From positions 140,235,747-140,299,746 of the forward strand of contig OY720636.1 in NCBI GenBank assembly GCA_963169105.1: DNA of 64,000 nt. Direction: 5' to 3'. A model generated the notes under the pieces. The model was not told the origin of the DNA and did not search any database. It saw only the letters and a program-made list of their open reading frames with translations. The DNA is from Ceriagrion tenellum (Eukaryota; Arthropoda; Insecta; Odonata; Coenagrionidae). Position 1 is the first letter of the stretch. Every line of letters starts with the position of its first letter. Positions 10,472-23,000 of this stretch are shown here, one piece after another. The position numbers and the translations under genes were made by a program.

Positions 10472-12380
10472 AGTCAAAGCGAATACTAAATTACCTATTT
10501 ATATTCATTTGGTTTAAAAAGAAACTTTCTTTCACTGATGAAATGGATCACCTGTTAATGTCAACATTTAGGGACAAAATTCGCAGATTATTCCAAGAAA
10601 ATATTTTTAATGAACACATTTGTGCAGCCATGGGAGCCGACATAAGCGCCATTTGTAAGGAGTTACCTCATTTTAAGTTCAATACGCCTGCAATTCGCTT
10701 TAAAGGCAGCTTTACGCGGAACATTTTATTGTACAAACGAATGTATCATAGAATATACAAGAAACCGAATGGAATTTGAGCTGGTTCTATTTCCCGTTCA
10801 GTCATTCAGACAAGCATACAATTAGCCGCTTTACACTGCACAATTTCCTTCATGAAGGAATTCGTACATTCTTTTGTACAAAAAATGTACCGTGAAAAGC
10901 GGCCTTAAGGGTAATATGTTGTGCGATTTCGACATTGTATCATCATTTAATTTACCTGGAATTTTCACTTTTGATAAGACTTTTTAATAAAAAGTTTCTA
11001 TAAGCATTTCCGTTCAAATTGACGTTTTAATGCAGTAATCTGCGTAATTTCTTTAGAGAGCAAAAATCTCCTCTTTCTGGGGGTAAATTATAGTAAAACT
11101 GGCACTGAAACTTTTTTCTCATCTCATTTCATAAAACCCACTGAAAAGGTGCTAAATTCAATTTTTCAGACTTTCTGGAATAAGTGGCTCAGAGTCCAGA
11201 GTAATCTTGAGGTGGCTTAAGGGTGGGTCATTGAGGGCACGGTTTAAAACTTTTTTAAGTTTGCGATAACAATTGTCAGAGCGCATTTCGATTACTGGAA
11301 AGTGCTTGTATTTACAGAGTGGACCTCATCATACCCGCAGTTAAGATTACATTAAGTGTTTCAGTAAAAATATTTAAATTTTTTATTTGGTTTTGAAAAA
11401 AATATTTAAATGACTGGTATTTTTAGCGGAGCATTCGAAATTTTAGCGTAAACACATTGAAATACAGATGAGCTTTTCGATTGGACCCGTCGTGACACCT
11501 TGATGTCTATTGCCAATTATCATAATAATAAGAAATATATTATTACGTATTTAGGAGAAAATATGAATTTATGAAATGGGTTTATTACGAAATACATGAC
11601 GAGGGCCAAATTGTTACGTGCTGAAATATCATTGAACCACCAAAAAACCAAATTGGTACGATCAATAGGCACAATGAAATGTTCATTATTTATATATACA
11701 GTTATTATTGATGAAAATGCCTCTGATGTTCACAAAAATCTGTACTATACAACAACTGCTCAACAACCTATAGATTTTCCCTAAAATCAGTCCATTCGGT
11801 CACACATGTGCGAGAGGTTTTTCTCGCTTACCTCCTTGAGAATCAACGCTGATTATGGAAAAACAATGCACCGAGGTATACACATTGGGAATTTCTCGAC
11901 ATAAATTATGAATTACCTGTAATAAGAGGTTAAATGTCAAAGATAAATAACTACCATCAAATTGCTCATGGCTATGTCCATAGTCAAACTGTAAATGTAT
12001 CTCTATCTCAAGAAAAAGCTTAGTCATATACCTAAAGGTAGTAGGTGAAAAGTCCAAAGCCATGGTAAAAGTTACGCACATTTAGATGTGAAAGGAGGGT
12101 GAGAAGTGCAAAAAAGACATTTTCAATCCTGACAATCGCCAAATTCTCTACGTGAATTATGAATTTATGCTTTCATGGAATAATTAATTTATAAATGTTG
12201 GTATGTAGTATGAAGTCCAAATTATAGTAACAGGAATAAAACCATCAATACACAGAGTGTCCCATTGATCGTGTGTCATTTTTGACCTGTAATTTTAGAC
12301 ACTATATTTCATGCCATATGGATGAAATTTGGTACCTGGGTAGAAAAAGGTTGTAAGTTTTGTTGGGTATAAGCAAACTT
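10472..12380. other. No gene; one segment resembling 31.8 kb
   Basis: Nothing coding was recognised; a 109-codon frame at 10450-10779 has no motif. Around 11525-11600, the string TATTTAGGAGAAAATATG and its surroundings resemble 31810-31895 (GTTTAGGAGAAAATATGG, then GACGAAATATACG). This suggests a dispersed AT-rich repeat. Confidence 0.4.
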
Positions 12381-12390
12381 TTATAAATTT

Positions 12391-12750
12391 GACCTTTTGA
12401 CCCCAGAAATAAGGTCCAACCAAAAATCCAAATATGGGCTTTCAATGTTAAATTATTCGAAATACAAAAAAGACAGAATTATTTTTCGAAACTTTCAATT
12501 ATTAGGTTTTTGGGCGCAAAGAACACATTAGAAGAGCTTTCGAGTTCGAAAATGCGACCGTGACCCCTGAAATGGCACAGTCAAGGTCACAGGAGTGACA
12601 AAAAGTGAATCGCCCCTACAAACCAGTCGAATCACAGGTTTAAAAAGGTGCCAAGGTCAACGGTAAGGTCGTCAGATCCCTCTTGTCATCTCTTGATCTT
12701 CAAGAGCTACTCAGGGGTCAAAGGTCACAGGGGTGACAAAAATGAATCGA
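12391..12750. promoter_or_regulatory. Cluster of AGGTCA-type nuclear-receptor half sites
   Basis: Visible sites: GGGTCA-A-AGGTCA (DR1 spacing) at 12715-12727, a reverse-strand GGGTCA-AA-AGGTCA near 12391-12405, TCAAGGTCA near 12582-12590 and CCAAGGTCA near 12652-12660. The last two fit the extended monomer site of FTZ-F1/ERR type receptors. A 28-base string, AAGGTCACAGGRGTGACAAA plus AR.GAATCG, is repeated at about 12585 and 12721. The motifs may therefore come from a repeat and not a selected enhancer. No promoter or gene is nearby. Confidence 0.35.
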
Positions 12751-13411
12751 GGGCAAAAATGTAATGATGTAATAATGTAGGGCAATGTATATGATGGGAT
12801 GGGAGTCAGGTGAGTTGAAGAACAATATTTACGGAGATAGGTCCGCTTATTATTCTACTTTAGTAATATCCATTGATACTAAATACTGACAAAGGACAAG
12901 TGACCAGCACGCACTTGTCCACGCTCCAAACAATGCTTTCGAATGCGGTTCCCTTGCCCACTTTGATTTGTGCTGCACCAAGGAAAATTAAGATGAATAT
13001 CACCGTGCGATTCAAAAAATAAGAAAGACAAACGCCTTAAGTCGGGACCAGCACGCATACTAAAATCGATGCATGATATTGAGTAAGTCAAATGCTCAAA
13101 TAAACAATTAGTACCTTCCAAGGTCCGTTCGAATATCCCGCCGTAGATCCTTCACTCCTTATCAGCGATCCGCACAGCGGTAAAAATTAGCATTTAACAA
13201 GAGATGATAAATGGATACGAAGTGATTTAGTGTGCTAATGAAATGCAGACATGCCAAAAATAAAAATAAAATTAATAAAAATTTGAAACAAAAAATGAGC
13301 AACATTCCAACAGTGAGTGTGAATAATAATTTTACAAGCCTACTGTCAGAAAAAAGTTACCATCCACTCAAGAAAAATAAGTCATTAACAGAATGGGAGA
13401 CACCATTGGTC

Positions 13412-13900
13412 AAACTCACAGTGAAAAATCATTCGCCTGGACTGAGAATAGAACCCAGATCCCTCGATTTCGCGCTGAGTGCTCTAACCAACTGAATTGG
13501 ACACAATTGTGTGATCACTAGCGGGTGATTCCGTTTCAGTAACTGCGCGGCTAATTCCGCGGTTATTTGAAAATATCCAAAGTAAACACCGTTGTGTTTA
13601 AAGTTGGGCTTTACCCCATGGACTTTGGTGCTTAGCGCTCGCATACGGGTACCTCTGGAATCATATGCACGGTACCTGTGAGGACATCTTGCTCCTTAAA
13701 GCCCCCATGAGATTCACAGTGGAAGAAGACGCCTGGGTAGCTTAAATTGTCAGAGCAATCGGCGCGAAATGTAGGGATCTGGGTTAGATTCCCAGTCTAG
13801 GCGAATGATTGCTTCATTGTGAATTTGACATAATTGCGTGATCACTAGCGGGTGACTCCGTTGAAGTAACGGCGGCTAATTCCGTGGTTCTTTGAGATTG
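13412..13900. mobile_element. Composite element with two opposed tRNA-like heads, copy 1
   Basis: Order seen: a reverse-complement tRNA-like head (13433-13500), a body starting ACACAATTGTGTGATCACTAG (13501-13575), a middle of about 150 bases, a forward tRNA-like head (13729-13804; A-box-like GGGTAGCTTAAATTG, B-box-like GGGTTAGATTCCC), and then the start of the same body again (13826-13900). The arms outside the heads (CACAGTGAAAAATCATTCG and its complement) are inverted. Copy 2 lies at 31.12-31.63 kb. The heads suggest Pol III SINE ancestry; the mirrored arrangement suggests a dimer or a foldback derivative. Confidence 0.7.
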
Positions 13901-16900
13901 GGAGAAAATTTAAATAGCAAATGACCGCTGTTGGTCCCTTAGGTAAAGCAAACACATTCCATTTTTTTATCTTCATACAAACGCCCACTTGTATAGGAAA
14001 CGACCACAGTCACCTAGGAGGTCTATTAGGCACTTGCTTTCGGAACCGTCGTCACATATTGCCCACCTGTGTGCGAAAACATGTGTCGTAGAAAATTTTC
14101 ATGAATGCCGTAATTTCACATCTCAACAATAGCGGTTTTACCGCATGTCCGAACGAAAGATGAGCACTGTTACGTAATTTATGAATGCAAAATTAGCTTC
14201 CCGCCGTTTTGACACAATGCTAAGACACCGATGCTGTCAGGGGTCGGAACTAAATTTCCTGTCAATGAGTAATTACATGTGTCAATAACGTGTTTTCGAA
14301 ACGTATTTTTGTGACGCTACGAAGACTATTCATGGAGAATAGAGTAACAGCCTGCACAATTCTCATGCTACAGCCTCAACTTCAATGAGCATTGGTTATT
14401 CCATGATATTGTCAAGTTCGTGTTACTTTAACAAGTATTCCTCGTGAAAGTAAGGATAGTCAAATTTTGCCGTATTTCAAAACAGAGCCTTTTTAAAGTG
14501 CAATCTAAGCTAAGAATTTTACAGTTTTGTTGGCGCTGTAGAGAAGACTCGGCGGAGAAATGAACCCAAGAACCATCTCTATGGGAAAAACTTAGCCATT
14601 ATAATATTGCCATTATAATTGCGTGAGGGATGCTTAAAAAAATGAATAAAAAACTTGACACCGCAACGAAGTTACCACTGTTTACCATCTTGGCGAGGCG
14701 TGGAATGACACGTACAAGGCAGTCCGAGCGAGAAATCGCTGCACATAAAACTTAATGATTTGGGATAATAGCAAATTAAGTGATTTTAAGCTTTTTAACG
14801 ATACCTAAATATACTCCGCGTCCTGCAAAACTTCGAAAATCTTTGCGACAAATTAAAATCCGCTTTCATCAGGAAATGATTCATTTACTCATCCATTCGT
14901 TCCAGAGAGGCACTATGGAAAAGAAAGCTTTTGGCAACTAATCGCATCATTAATATAACGTTTTACCACTCACATTTTCTCAAAGTATCTAAATAATAAA
15001 GTTATCGCCCATGGTAACATTTTTTCATTAAATGACCAGGTGTCATCAGGTAAGCTATGAGGCATGTGATAACCAGGAGAAGAATTTTTCATCGAATTCC
15101 AACATTTAAGTAATGGCAACTAAACAACACTATATTACTTCGAGCGTATGTCTTGTAGAAAGAGAAAACTTTCATTAAGTAATAAAACAAATCAGAACGC
15201 TTTGTGGCTACTCATATATCCACGACACAGAAATTTCGTTGTGGAACTTGTAAAAATGAGCACACTACGTTCTAAAACTCTTGAAAAGTAAAGTCAACAA
15301 TGTAAAACCTGCTTTGTGATCCGCAAAGAGTTGAGGAGGTGGGAAAGTATCGCAACACGTTCTGATCGGTTGTTGATCCACCTATAATAATTGCTATATT
15401 TTAAAAACCCTAAATAATCCTTTATTCTTCATTGAGAATAGGGTACTTAACTACACCAACTCACTCAACCTAGAATAAAATATAGCCCATTTTTTCACCA
15501 CTATTTGCGCACAAATCGTTCAGAAAGCGAAGCTGCATTTCCTCCCAACCTCATTGCGTGATAGTCAAATATTTATAGAGTTACAAAACATTTATCAGCT
15601 CTTGTTAAATGCTAATTTATACCTCAGTGAGGATCAGATAAGATGTGAAGATTCTACATCAAGAGCTGCCTTTTTTAGATGGCCATAACGTGTTTTGTTC
15701 TTTTTTTTACAAATACAACGACAGAAATTTTGTTATGTGGATGAACCTCAGTTTCCACGAGGGGTTGCGATCAGTTTGTTCGCTCGATCAAGTTTTTTCT
15801 TCCTTGAACCTCACCTCTACATCGAGCACTACAGCAGTTTTCTTAGTACACCTAACTACTCTCACTATTACTGTAGCAAAAAACGTTATAGGGTCATTAA
15901 GAAGTTTTCTAGAAGCATAGAATATGAGGGTGATGAAGAAGCTACATTTTTTTAACTTTCAAATATTACCGAATGGAATGCGGTCTTTAATACGGCTAAA
16001 GAAATATATCGCAGAAACTACTCCTGAGAAAGTTGTACGTGAAAGAGCAAAATGATTAGCACCATTGCTTTCTACAAATCTCGAGAGGCCAGCTCACCGA
16101 GGAGGTTGGGAAGGTGGGGACGGGGAGGAGGCAAAGCTTCTGGAGAGGTGTACCAGAGCCTCTGGTGGCCAAAGCAATGCCGCACGCGGCGCCCCACGGT
16201 GTGAGAATGGGGATGCACCAGTTTCAAAGGTGCTCTGCCTAAATCGCGTCTTCTGATGCTCAACTCTCTCTCTTTCTCTCGCTGCTCTATATCAGGCCAC
16301 AGTTCTCTTTCTTTCTTTATTCTTTAAGGAGAGCGAGCACGCAACCTGCTTGACTCGGAGCAACACCTTTCTCCTCGGGAATTGTGTCGGGCCGGGAAAC
16401 AAAAGGATGATGTCCCACTCTCTTCCCTATGGTACATGGCCTTAAAAAAATAGAAATTCACTGTAGCATCTTCCCAGCCCTTCAAATTCAAGAGGCAAGA
16501 GAACGATGGAGATATTGCTGGTAGATTGTTTGGGGGCAACTTCAATTTCACCGACAACTGAACTAATTCGCGCCATTGAGGACTGCCCGGTAGTTTCGGG
16601 AGCTTTCCAATCACCTCTCTGCGTTATACGCTTTTAATCCATTTTGCGCGGAGTGCATTCCTTTGACATTTGTGTCTTCACATGCGCTGAATAGATTGAA
16701 ACCAAACTTCACTGTAGATAGTCTACGTCAGAAGAAGCACTGAGAGTCACAACTTGCGACGGTGGAGAAATAAGAAGTAAAAGAAATAGAAACCTCAATT
16801 CCTTTGCTGATTGCGATGATCACTTGAAAAAAATAAAAATTAATTCGGTGTTTAATCTTTCAAGGGATGAATTTCATCAATTATTTAAATGATTTTTATA

Positions 16901-17114
16901 AAGAATTGCCATTCCGTAAACGCTTCAGCGAAGATCGCTTCAATCGTCCTCTTGAATGTGAGCTCTAGTCTGATACAATGCATCTGCTACAGTGGGCGCT
17001 AGCTAATCTGCGCCAGGATATCGGAAAGGAACGTTCATTTTAAGAAAACAAGGCATTCGAGAGAATTGGAGGCTGGGTGGAGAGAAATCCCGCGTCGGCA
17101 TAAATAATCTACAC
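13901..17114. other. No recognisable gene
   Basis: Nothing coding is supported. Frames at 15645-15955 and 16065-16614 are short, overlap on opposite strands and lack motifs. A GC-richer patch lies at 16080-16260. Confidence 0.4.
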
Positions 17115-17185
17115 CTCACCAGGACTCCTCGAACCGAGGCCCTTAGATCGGAAATTCAGTACTCTATCAAACCAGTTTCATGCCT
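17115..17185 (-). repeat. tRNA-like fragment, minus strand
   Basis: The reverse complement reads through GGTTTGATAGAGTACTGAAT and then CTCGGTTCGAGGAGTCC. This resembles a tRNA D-arm/anticodon side and a degenerate B box. It is probably a relic SINE head with no tail recognised. Confidence 0.4.
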
Positions 17186-18940
17186 AAGGGTTAGCTATGA
17201 TGGACGGAGACAAGGAACTACAACGAGATACTCCAGAGATTCTCGCGACATAAAGTGGAAAAAAACATGAATAAATAAAAATGATGCGATTTCCACAGCA
17301 TAAATTTCCTTTCTACCACGGTTTCAAAGTCATGTTCAGTAACTCGGATCGAACACTATGTATTTTTAAGAAAATTGCACAATTATTCTTCATCACGTAC
17401 AGCGAAGTGCATGGTGTACGTTTAGAGACCTACTCCGATATCGTTCTAAACCAAATGTCTTGTTTTCTTTTTCACTATCATGTCAGCATAGCCTTCATAT
17501 CCCAGCTACATTAGCAATGCCTTTACGAGTTGTAAGGGCAAAGGCTTGCCACCACGGAAACACCGGTTCCAAATCGACCACCGAAGGTAAGCACCGTTGG
17601 GTTCCAAGCATGGTGAGCAAAAACGCCTCGGACGATTCGACACTTGTTTCTTATACCGATTGATTTTGGAGTATACATCGTCATTTTCAAGGTATATACC
17701 TGATAGGGAAGAAAAACGCAACTGATAGGGAAAATAAACAAGTATTGATTTTTATGAAGTTTTTTTACCCATCATGCATAGCGTAGTGAATTTCCACGAG
17801 TGACGACTGGACTCCATCAACTGGGCGCCGTTGGATATTGCTCAATTATACGGAGATGGTCCTCCGATATGGCCCGAGTGTTGGTAACCCTGCCTTCTGC
17901 AAGAGGTAGCCAGTTTAGCACAAAATCTCCTTATCCACTGAAGCACGTTAAACCAAAGCAACACCACGGTTTTTTAATATTTCATTATACAAAGGACAAT
18001 CCACTGAATTCTACTCGTTTTGCAAACTGTCTTTTGACTATCGTCCCATTTTATAGCCTGCATATCAAGTTCTTCAACTTATTCTACAATTTGATGATGG
18101 ATTAGGAGGAAGGGGAGATTCGATACAGTCTCCATCTTCAACCGCATTATAAAGACGTTTAACTATCTAACTTCGTTTTAAGTTTTCGATTTGCCTAATT
18201 TGTAACGTTTTCAGATAAGTTTCTAATCGGTCTCATTTTACAACAAAATCTGAGGTGGCTCGCAGAATAGGATGGAGATGATTTTTGAAATTTTTGAGGT
18301 ACATGAAGTGGACTCTCTAATTTAGTCTATACCTTTCCTTTTTATTGTTTTTCATCAATAGTATAAATAATGATCATAATTTTGAAATAAAACTTGTTAG
18401 TGATAAAAAACTGTTTTATCATTGAACATGTTTCCCAAATCCATTCATTTGATTCAAAGAATTATATCTCGTGGACTATTGAAATATGAATGAACTATTT
18501 TCATATCATAAATTCATCCGAACCTTTAAATTTAGTCATATAAATTATAATTTTGCTCTCAGTTTAAATTTTTAAGTTTAAAACCAAAGTAGGGCCAAAA
18601 ATGGCCGCACATGAAAGTAATTTGTAAGTATATCGGAAAAAAATACAATTTTTTTTGACAAAGGAAAAAGCTTATACGGAAAAGACAGGGTAGAGGACAA
18701 AGATGCATTAAGCATTGGATATAGATTGAAGAAAAAAACATATTTACAAGCATTAAGGTTTAATTCGACAAATTGGTCGAGTCTTCTCAGGCCTTCCATC
18801 AGGATATTTGTTTTATCATCATGTGAGGTATTTGTTCGCCGACATTCAGAAACCTACCACAACCATCGCCGGAATCTGAAAACGAAGGCGGAGGTAGCTA
18901 TCGATATGTCAAGAAACGAATATCTCACCTATTCGAAGGT
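17186..18940. other. No recognisable gene
   Basis: No coding or repeat signal beyond chance was identified. Confidence 0.4.
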
Positions 18941-18944
18941 TTGA

Positions 18945-19130
18945 GAAGACTTTCTCCAACATTATACACCAGGAAAAAACAAATCCAACAAGACCCCTAA
19001 AGTCAAATAATAATGTGATAACACCATCTCACTTCCTCCATTTTCCAGTCGTAGAGAACATATATGTATCGTAAAGAAAATGACACGAGTGAGGGAATGG
19101 ATAAACTAAAGACAACTCGCAACGCAACCG
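18945..19130. repeat. Paralogue of the sequence flanking the hAT MITE (empty site)
   Basis: GAGAAGACTT, TATACACCAGGAAAAA, AAATAATAATGTGATAACACC and TCACTTCCTCC occur here in one uninterrupted stretch. The same landmarks at 20760-20840 and 21273-21375 are split by the element at 20841-21264. Similarity by eye is moderate, so the duplication is old. Confidence 0.6.
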
Positions 19131-20840
19131 ACGATTTTCTCTCTCCGTAGAGCCGATAGAGTGCCTTCGGACTCGGGCCAGCGCTGTGCTTCAAAGGAGA
19201 ATCTCCCACACCTGACGAGAGATCGATCGAATATGGTGGCCATTTGAAACGCCGAAAGGGGAAATGGCGATCTGAGTCATGTCCCTCGCCGCACTTCACA
19301 ACGCCGTTTCTTTTCTTAATGCGCCAATCTCCGAAGACGTCCTCCTTTGGAAGGCATGCCCCTGCGTCCGAGTCTCGAGTACAGACAGACGACCGTCTTC
19401 ATCGCCTGTGTTTTGACCCGACTGATAACGCACGACTGCGCTCTCACCCTTTCTCTGCCATACGTATTCATTCGAAACACGCTCGCGGTTCGGTCTTGTC
19501 ATATTCCACTAAGTAAAAGCTCTTGTCCACAGACTTACTTATCTTTCGCCTTCGCGTAGGAAGTTCCTTCTGCTTCTTAAACAATAGAGCGTTGAGGATT
19601 AAAGATTGTTACCAACCACTCACTGAATTTAGCTTACCCCTCATCAATGATCGTCCTTTCACCTTATTTACGGCACAGGCGGCAATTGAAAGTAAAAACG
19701 TTTGTAGGAAGCATGGCATTTTGTGAGTGAGAAATTAGGATTATTAGGAAAGCTAACCGGAAATGAAGCCTTAGGGACTCCATTTTGGAGATTGTTGCAG
19801 GCGATCGAATGGACATATAAAACGAGATTAGGAAGAAGTAAACAAGAGAAATATAATAGAGGGAAGATCAGAAGAATAAGAGCACTTAATGTATAAATTT
19901 AGTACGATAGAGAAGAAACATTCTGATAAGATGTACCCGAAGACAAGGGGTTTGATACAAAAATGTTCGAATGAAAAAAGGGGAAGGTACTACGAGGAAT
20001 ACCAAGAGTTCATATGCCAAATATAACTAAGACCTAAGAAGAAATTATCCAAATAATACAGAACTAGCTCTAATTAAAGAAGAATATAGGATGCAGTTAG
20101 CCTTTACTGAGATATTTAACCTAAAATCTAAGACTGAAATGATTGCGATTGCGGTCATTAAATTGCTTAATAATATGTCGCACGTAATTACCTAACTTTC
20201 AGTGTCATCACTAATAACCCTCTAACAAAACTATTTACGTGCGATTTAAATACATCATAAGTTTTTCTAATCCTCCTTCAGCCTATATATGAAACTTCAC
20301 AAGCCGATTTTTTTCTCTTCACCCGCGTGTAGTCACTGTACGATAGCTGTGAGCACCGAAAACGGTTCGGACACTATTCTAAAGTAATGTCTAAAAGTCG
20401 TTTTTTACAGATGTAGCACAAGGTGTCGATCGCGAGGAATTTGATCTCTCTCAGGAAATTTCAAGAGAAGGATTTGATGTATAGTCTCAGGAAACACCAG
20501 CGGAATACCAAGGTATCGATTCATAGTCACTTAAAGAAAACTTTGTACAAAGATATGCAACATTTTGCGAAGGGGATTTAGAATTATACCAGGAAGAAGG
20601 AACCAGGTACATTCATTAAGGATTGAGGACCGTAGCCTTGAGGCGTTAGAGGTGAAGGTAGGCTGCATGGAGAAGGAGGCAAAGAAAAAGGTAAAGATCA
20701 AATATAAATCTAAATTAACGATAAAGGAGAAATCGAGACAGAAAGACAAGGTGAAAGGCCCGAGAAGACTTCACCTAAAGTATACGCTAGGAAAAACTAA
20801 AGCCTACAAAACCTCAAATGTTAAATATTAATATTATAAC

Positions 20841-21264
20841 TAGGGATGAGTCGATTCCACTTATTTCGATTCCGATTCTTTCAAATCGATCCCGATTCTC
20901 GATTCCGATTCCATCGATTATTATTCCTAATAACAGGACAGATATTGATATACCAGTAACGTACGACTATTATTTTAATTCAAGTACTGGCTGAAATAAA
21001 ATAACATAGACAATCAAGTCGCTCAAACAGTATATTTATTAACAAATATATCCTCAGCTTATTGAGGTAGATAAAAAGTACACATTGATAGCCTACACCC
21101 AAAATTACTGAGACAAATGTTATGTGATAAATGAAATTTGATTTGAATATTTATCAATCTGGAATCGATGGAATAGGAATCGACTTTAGGCGATGTTCGA
21201 TACCGATTATAATCCTGAGAATCGGTGGAATCGAGAACTGACATTTGGATTTGACTCATCATTA
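20841..21264. mobile_element. hAT-type MITE, 424 bp, with 8-bp TSD
   Basis: Left terminus TAGGGATGAGTCGATTCC. The right terminus read in reverse is TAATGATGAGTCAAATCC, matching at 14 of 18 positions. Both are flanked by the same 8 bases ATTATAAC (20833-20840 and 21265-21272). An 8-bp TSD and a TAGGG-like end are typical of hAT elements. Subterminal regions are rich in CGATTCC/GGAATCG motifs on opposite strands. No transposase is encoded, so it is non-autonomous. The uninterrupted paralogue at 18945-19130 supports the insertion boundaries. Confidence 0.8.
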
Positions 21265-21272
21265 ATTATAAC

Positions 21273-23000
21273 ACCCTTTCACTTCCTCCGTTTACAGAAC
21301 CGAGGGAGCATACGCATCATAATGAAAAGGATGCAAGTGAAGTAAGGGAAAAACAAAAGACAATACACGACGTAATAAGAAGCACATTGAGATGGTAACG
21401 TCATTACGACGGCGGTGAAAAATGAAAAAAATGATGAATGGTAGATCGAATGAACATGGAAAAATGTTCTGAGATCAAAAGCCATAGGTGCTCTTTATCA
21501 CCCAAATGTTTACGTAGATGTTCTTTGTATCCATTCCCACAGTGATAATAGCAATGAAGTATCCCTTCAAAGTGAGTTTGAGATTTGATATTCGTCTTCA
21601 ATACTAAACGCATGGCATTACTAAACCCAAACCCATGCTTATGTCGAGTATCGAGCTCACTTTGGCAGGCACAGCCCTCGCCATGCTAAACCAGCCGCGT
21701 TAAGAACAGCCAGTACGCCCATGAGGAGAATAGCCAATGCATTCAAGTCAACAAAAAGTGACTTCTTCCACTTTAGAGAGACTTCAAAGTGAATGCAAAA
21801 TACCGGGGAAGCGTTGCAGGCACCTAAGTGACCACACATGGGTACACACCGCCGGTTAGGAGAAAATGAAATGCATTTCCCTTTCAAGTCTCCTTTCCCG
21901 GTACCCCACGTGTACATACACACATGCGTTAATGCTTTCGCTGCAACCTCCTCCTATGCATTCGCCCACGAAACGCATTTTAAAGACGAAAGCTCCCAAG
22001 GAGCGAAGTGCATTCCCTCGCGCCCCCCTCGAGAGCTGTCCGCACCCACGGCCACCACTCCATCTCTCTCCAATGGCTTCGATGTGTTTGCGCGGCTATT
22101 AAACGACCCCTCCCTCTCTGCATTCCCTTCTGCTCGCGGTGCCGCGCGCCGTCCGTTTTCTCCGAGAGGTCTCAAAGGGAGGGAAGGAAGCATTACGCGC
22201 AAACTCACGGCGAGGAGGTGAACGATTCGCGCGGCGCGTTTCGTGACTCACGTGACTGCATTGACGTGACTCCGCCTGGGATTCTGGGATGCTGCCCGAT
22301 CACTTCTCGAGTGCTTCTATTCTCGGAACGACCATATAAACAGAGGGGAGAAGTGGATGGCCGGCAAGATGCTCATTCCGCACCCTTAGACCCTTTCTAG
22401 TCCAATGTCGAAATATACTCAACAGTGCCTTGCAATATGCCCGTCATGCTTACTTTTTATAATTACTACTCGTTAATTTGAGCATTGAATGTAATATTAA
22501 GTACATTAAGTAATGCATTTAAAAATACCATAAATAATTTATTGAAAATTTAGTGTATTGATAACGAGTAATTAACGACGTTTTTCCTGTATTTACGACC
22601 ACAGAGAAAACTGCAGGCCTCTCAAAGAAGTCATGAAAAGTAGAAAAAATGCAGGTGACATTGTGCGGAGTATAAGGAATCACTAAAAAAATATCTAAAG
22701 CAACCTGAAGCGCTTGCAGCAGTTATGTGCTCCATTTACATATCATATTTCTACGCAATGTTAATTAAATCCGTCCATCCTATTCTGAATTAACTGCGTG
22801 GCATTTCAGGCCAGGGTTTATTCAAATCCTCAATCAGTCAAGAGCTTTCTATTTGACCATCAATTTTCATCAATCGTATCTCAACCACGATTTCAACTTT
22901 CCTTTCCCCAATCTTTCAAACGCCGACGACAACCCAGGTATCTCTAGCGTGGTAACACATAGGGGTGGCACTATCTTACGTTCACACGATGAACTTCTTT
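21273..23000. other. No confident gene; CpG-rich patch 21960-22400
   Basis: To about 21375 the sequence matches the paralogue at 19.02-19.13 kb. At 21838-22400 frames of 127 and 130 codons overlap one another and the opposite strand inside a CpG-rich patch. Their composition is Pro/Arg/Ser-rich and no motif is recognised. A promoter/CpG island or unannotated first exon is possible but unsupported. Confidence 0.35.

Noticed and set aside
15035..15055. TCATCAGG (reverse hammerhead core half)
   Set aside because: On the minus strand CTGATGACACC is not followed by a stem plus GAAA.
21838..22400. Two overlapping frames of 127 and 130 codons in a GC-rich patch
   Set aside because: Opposite-strand frames are equally open, composition explains the length, and no motif or splice signal could be supported.
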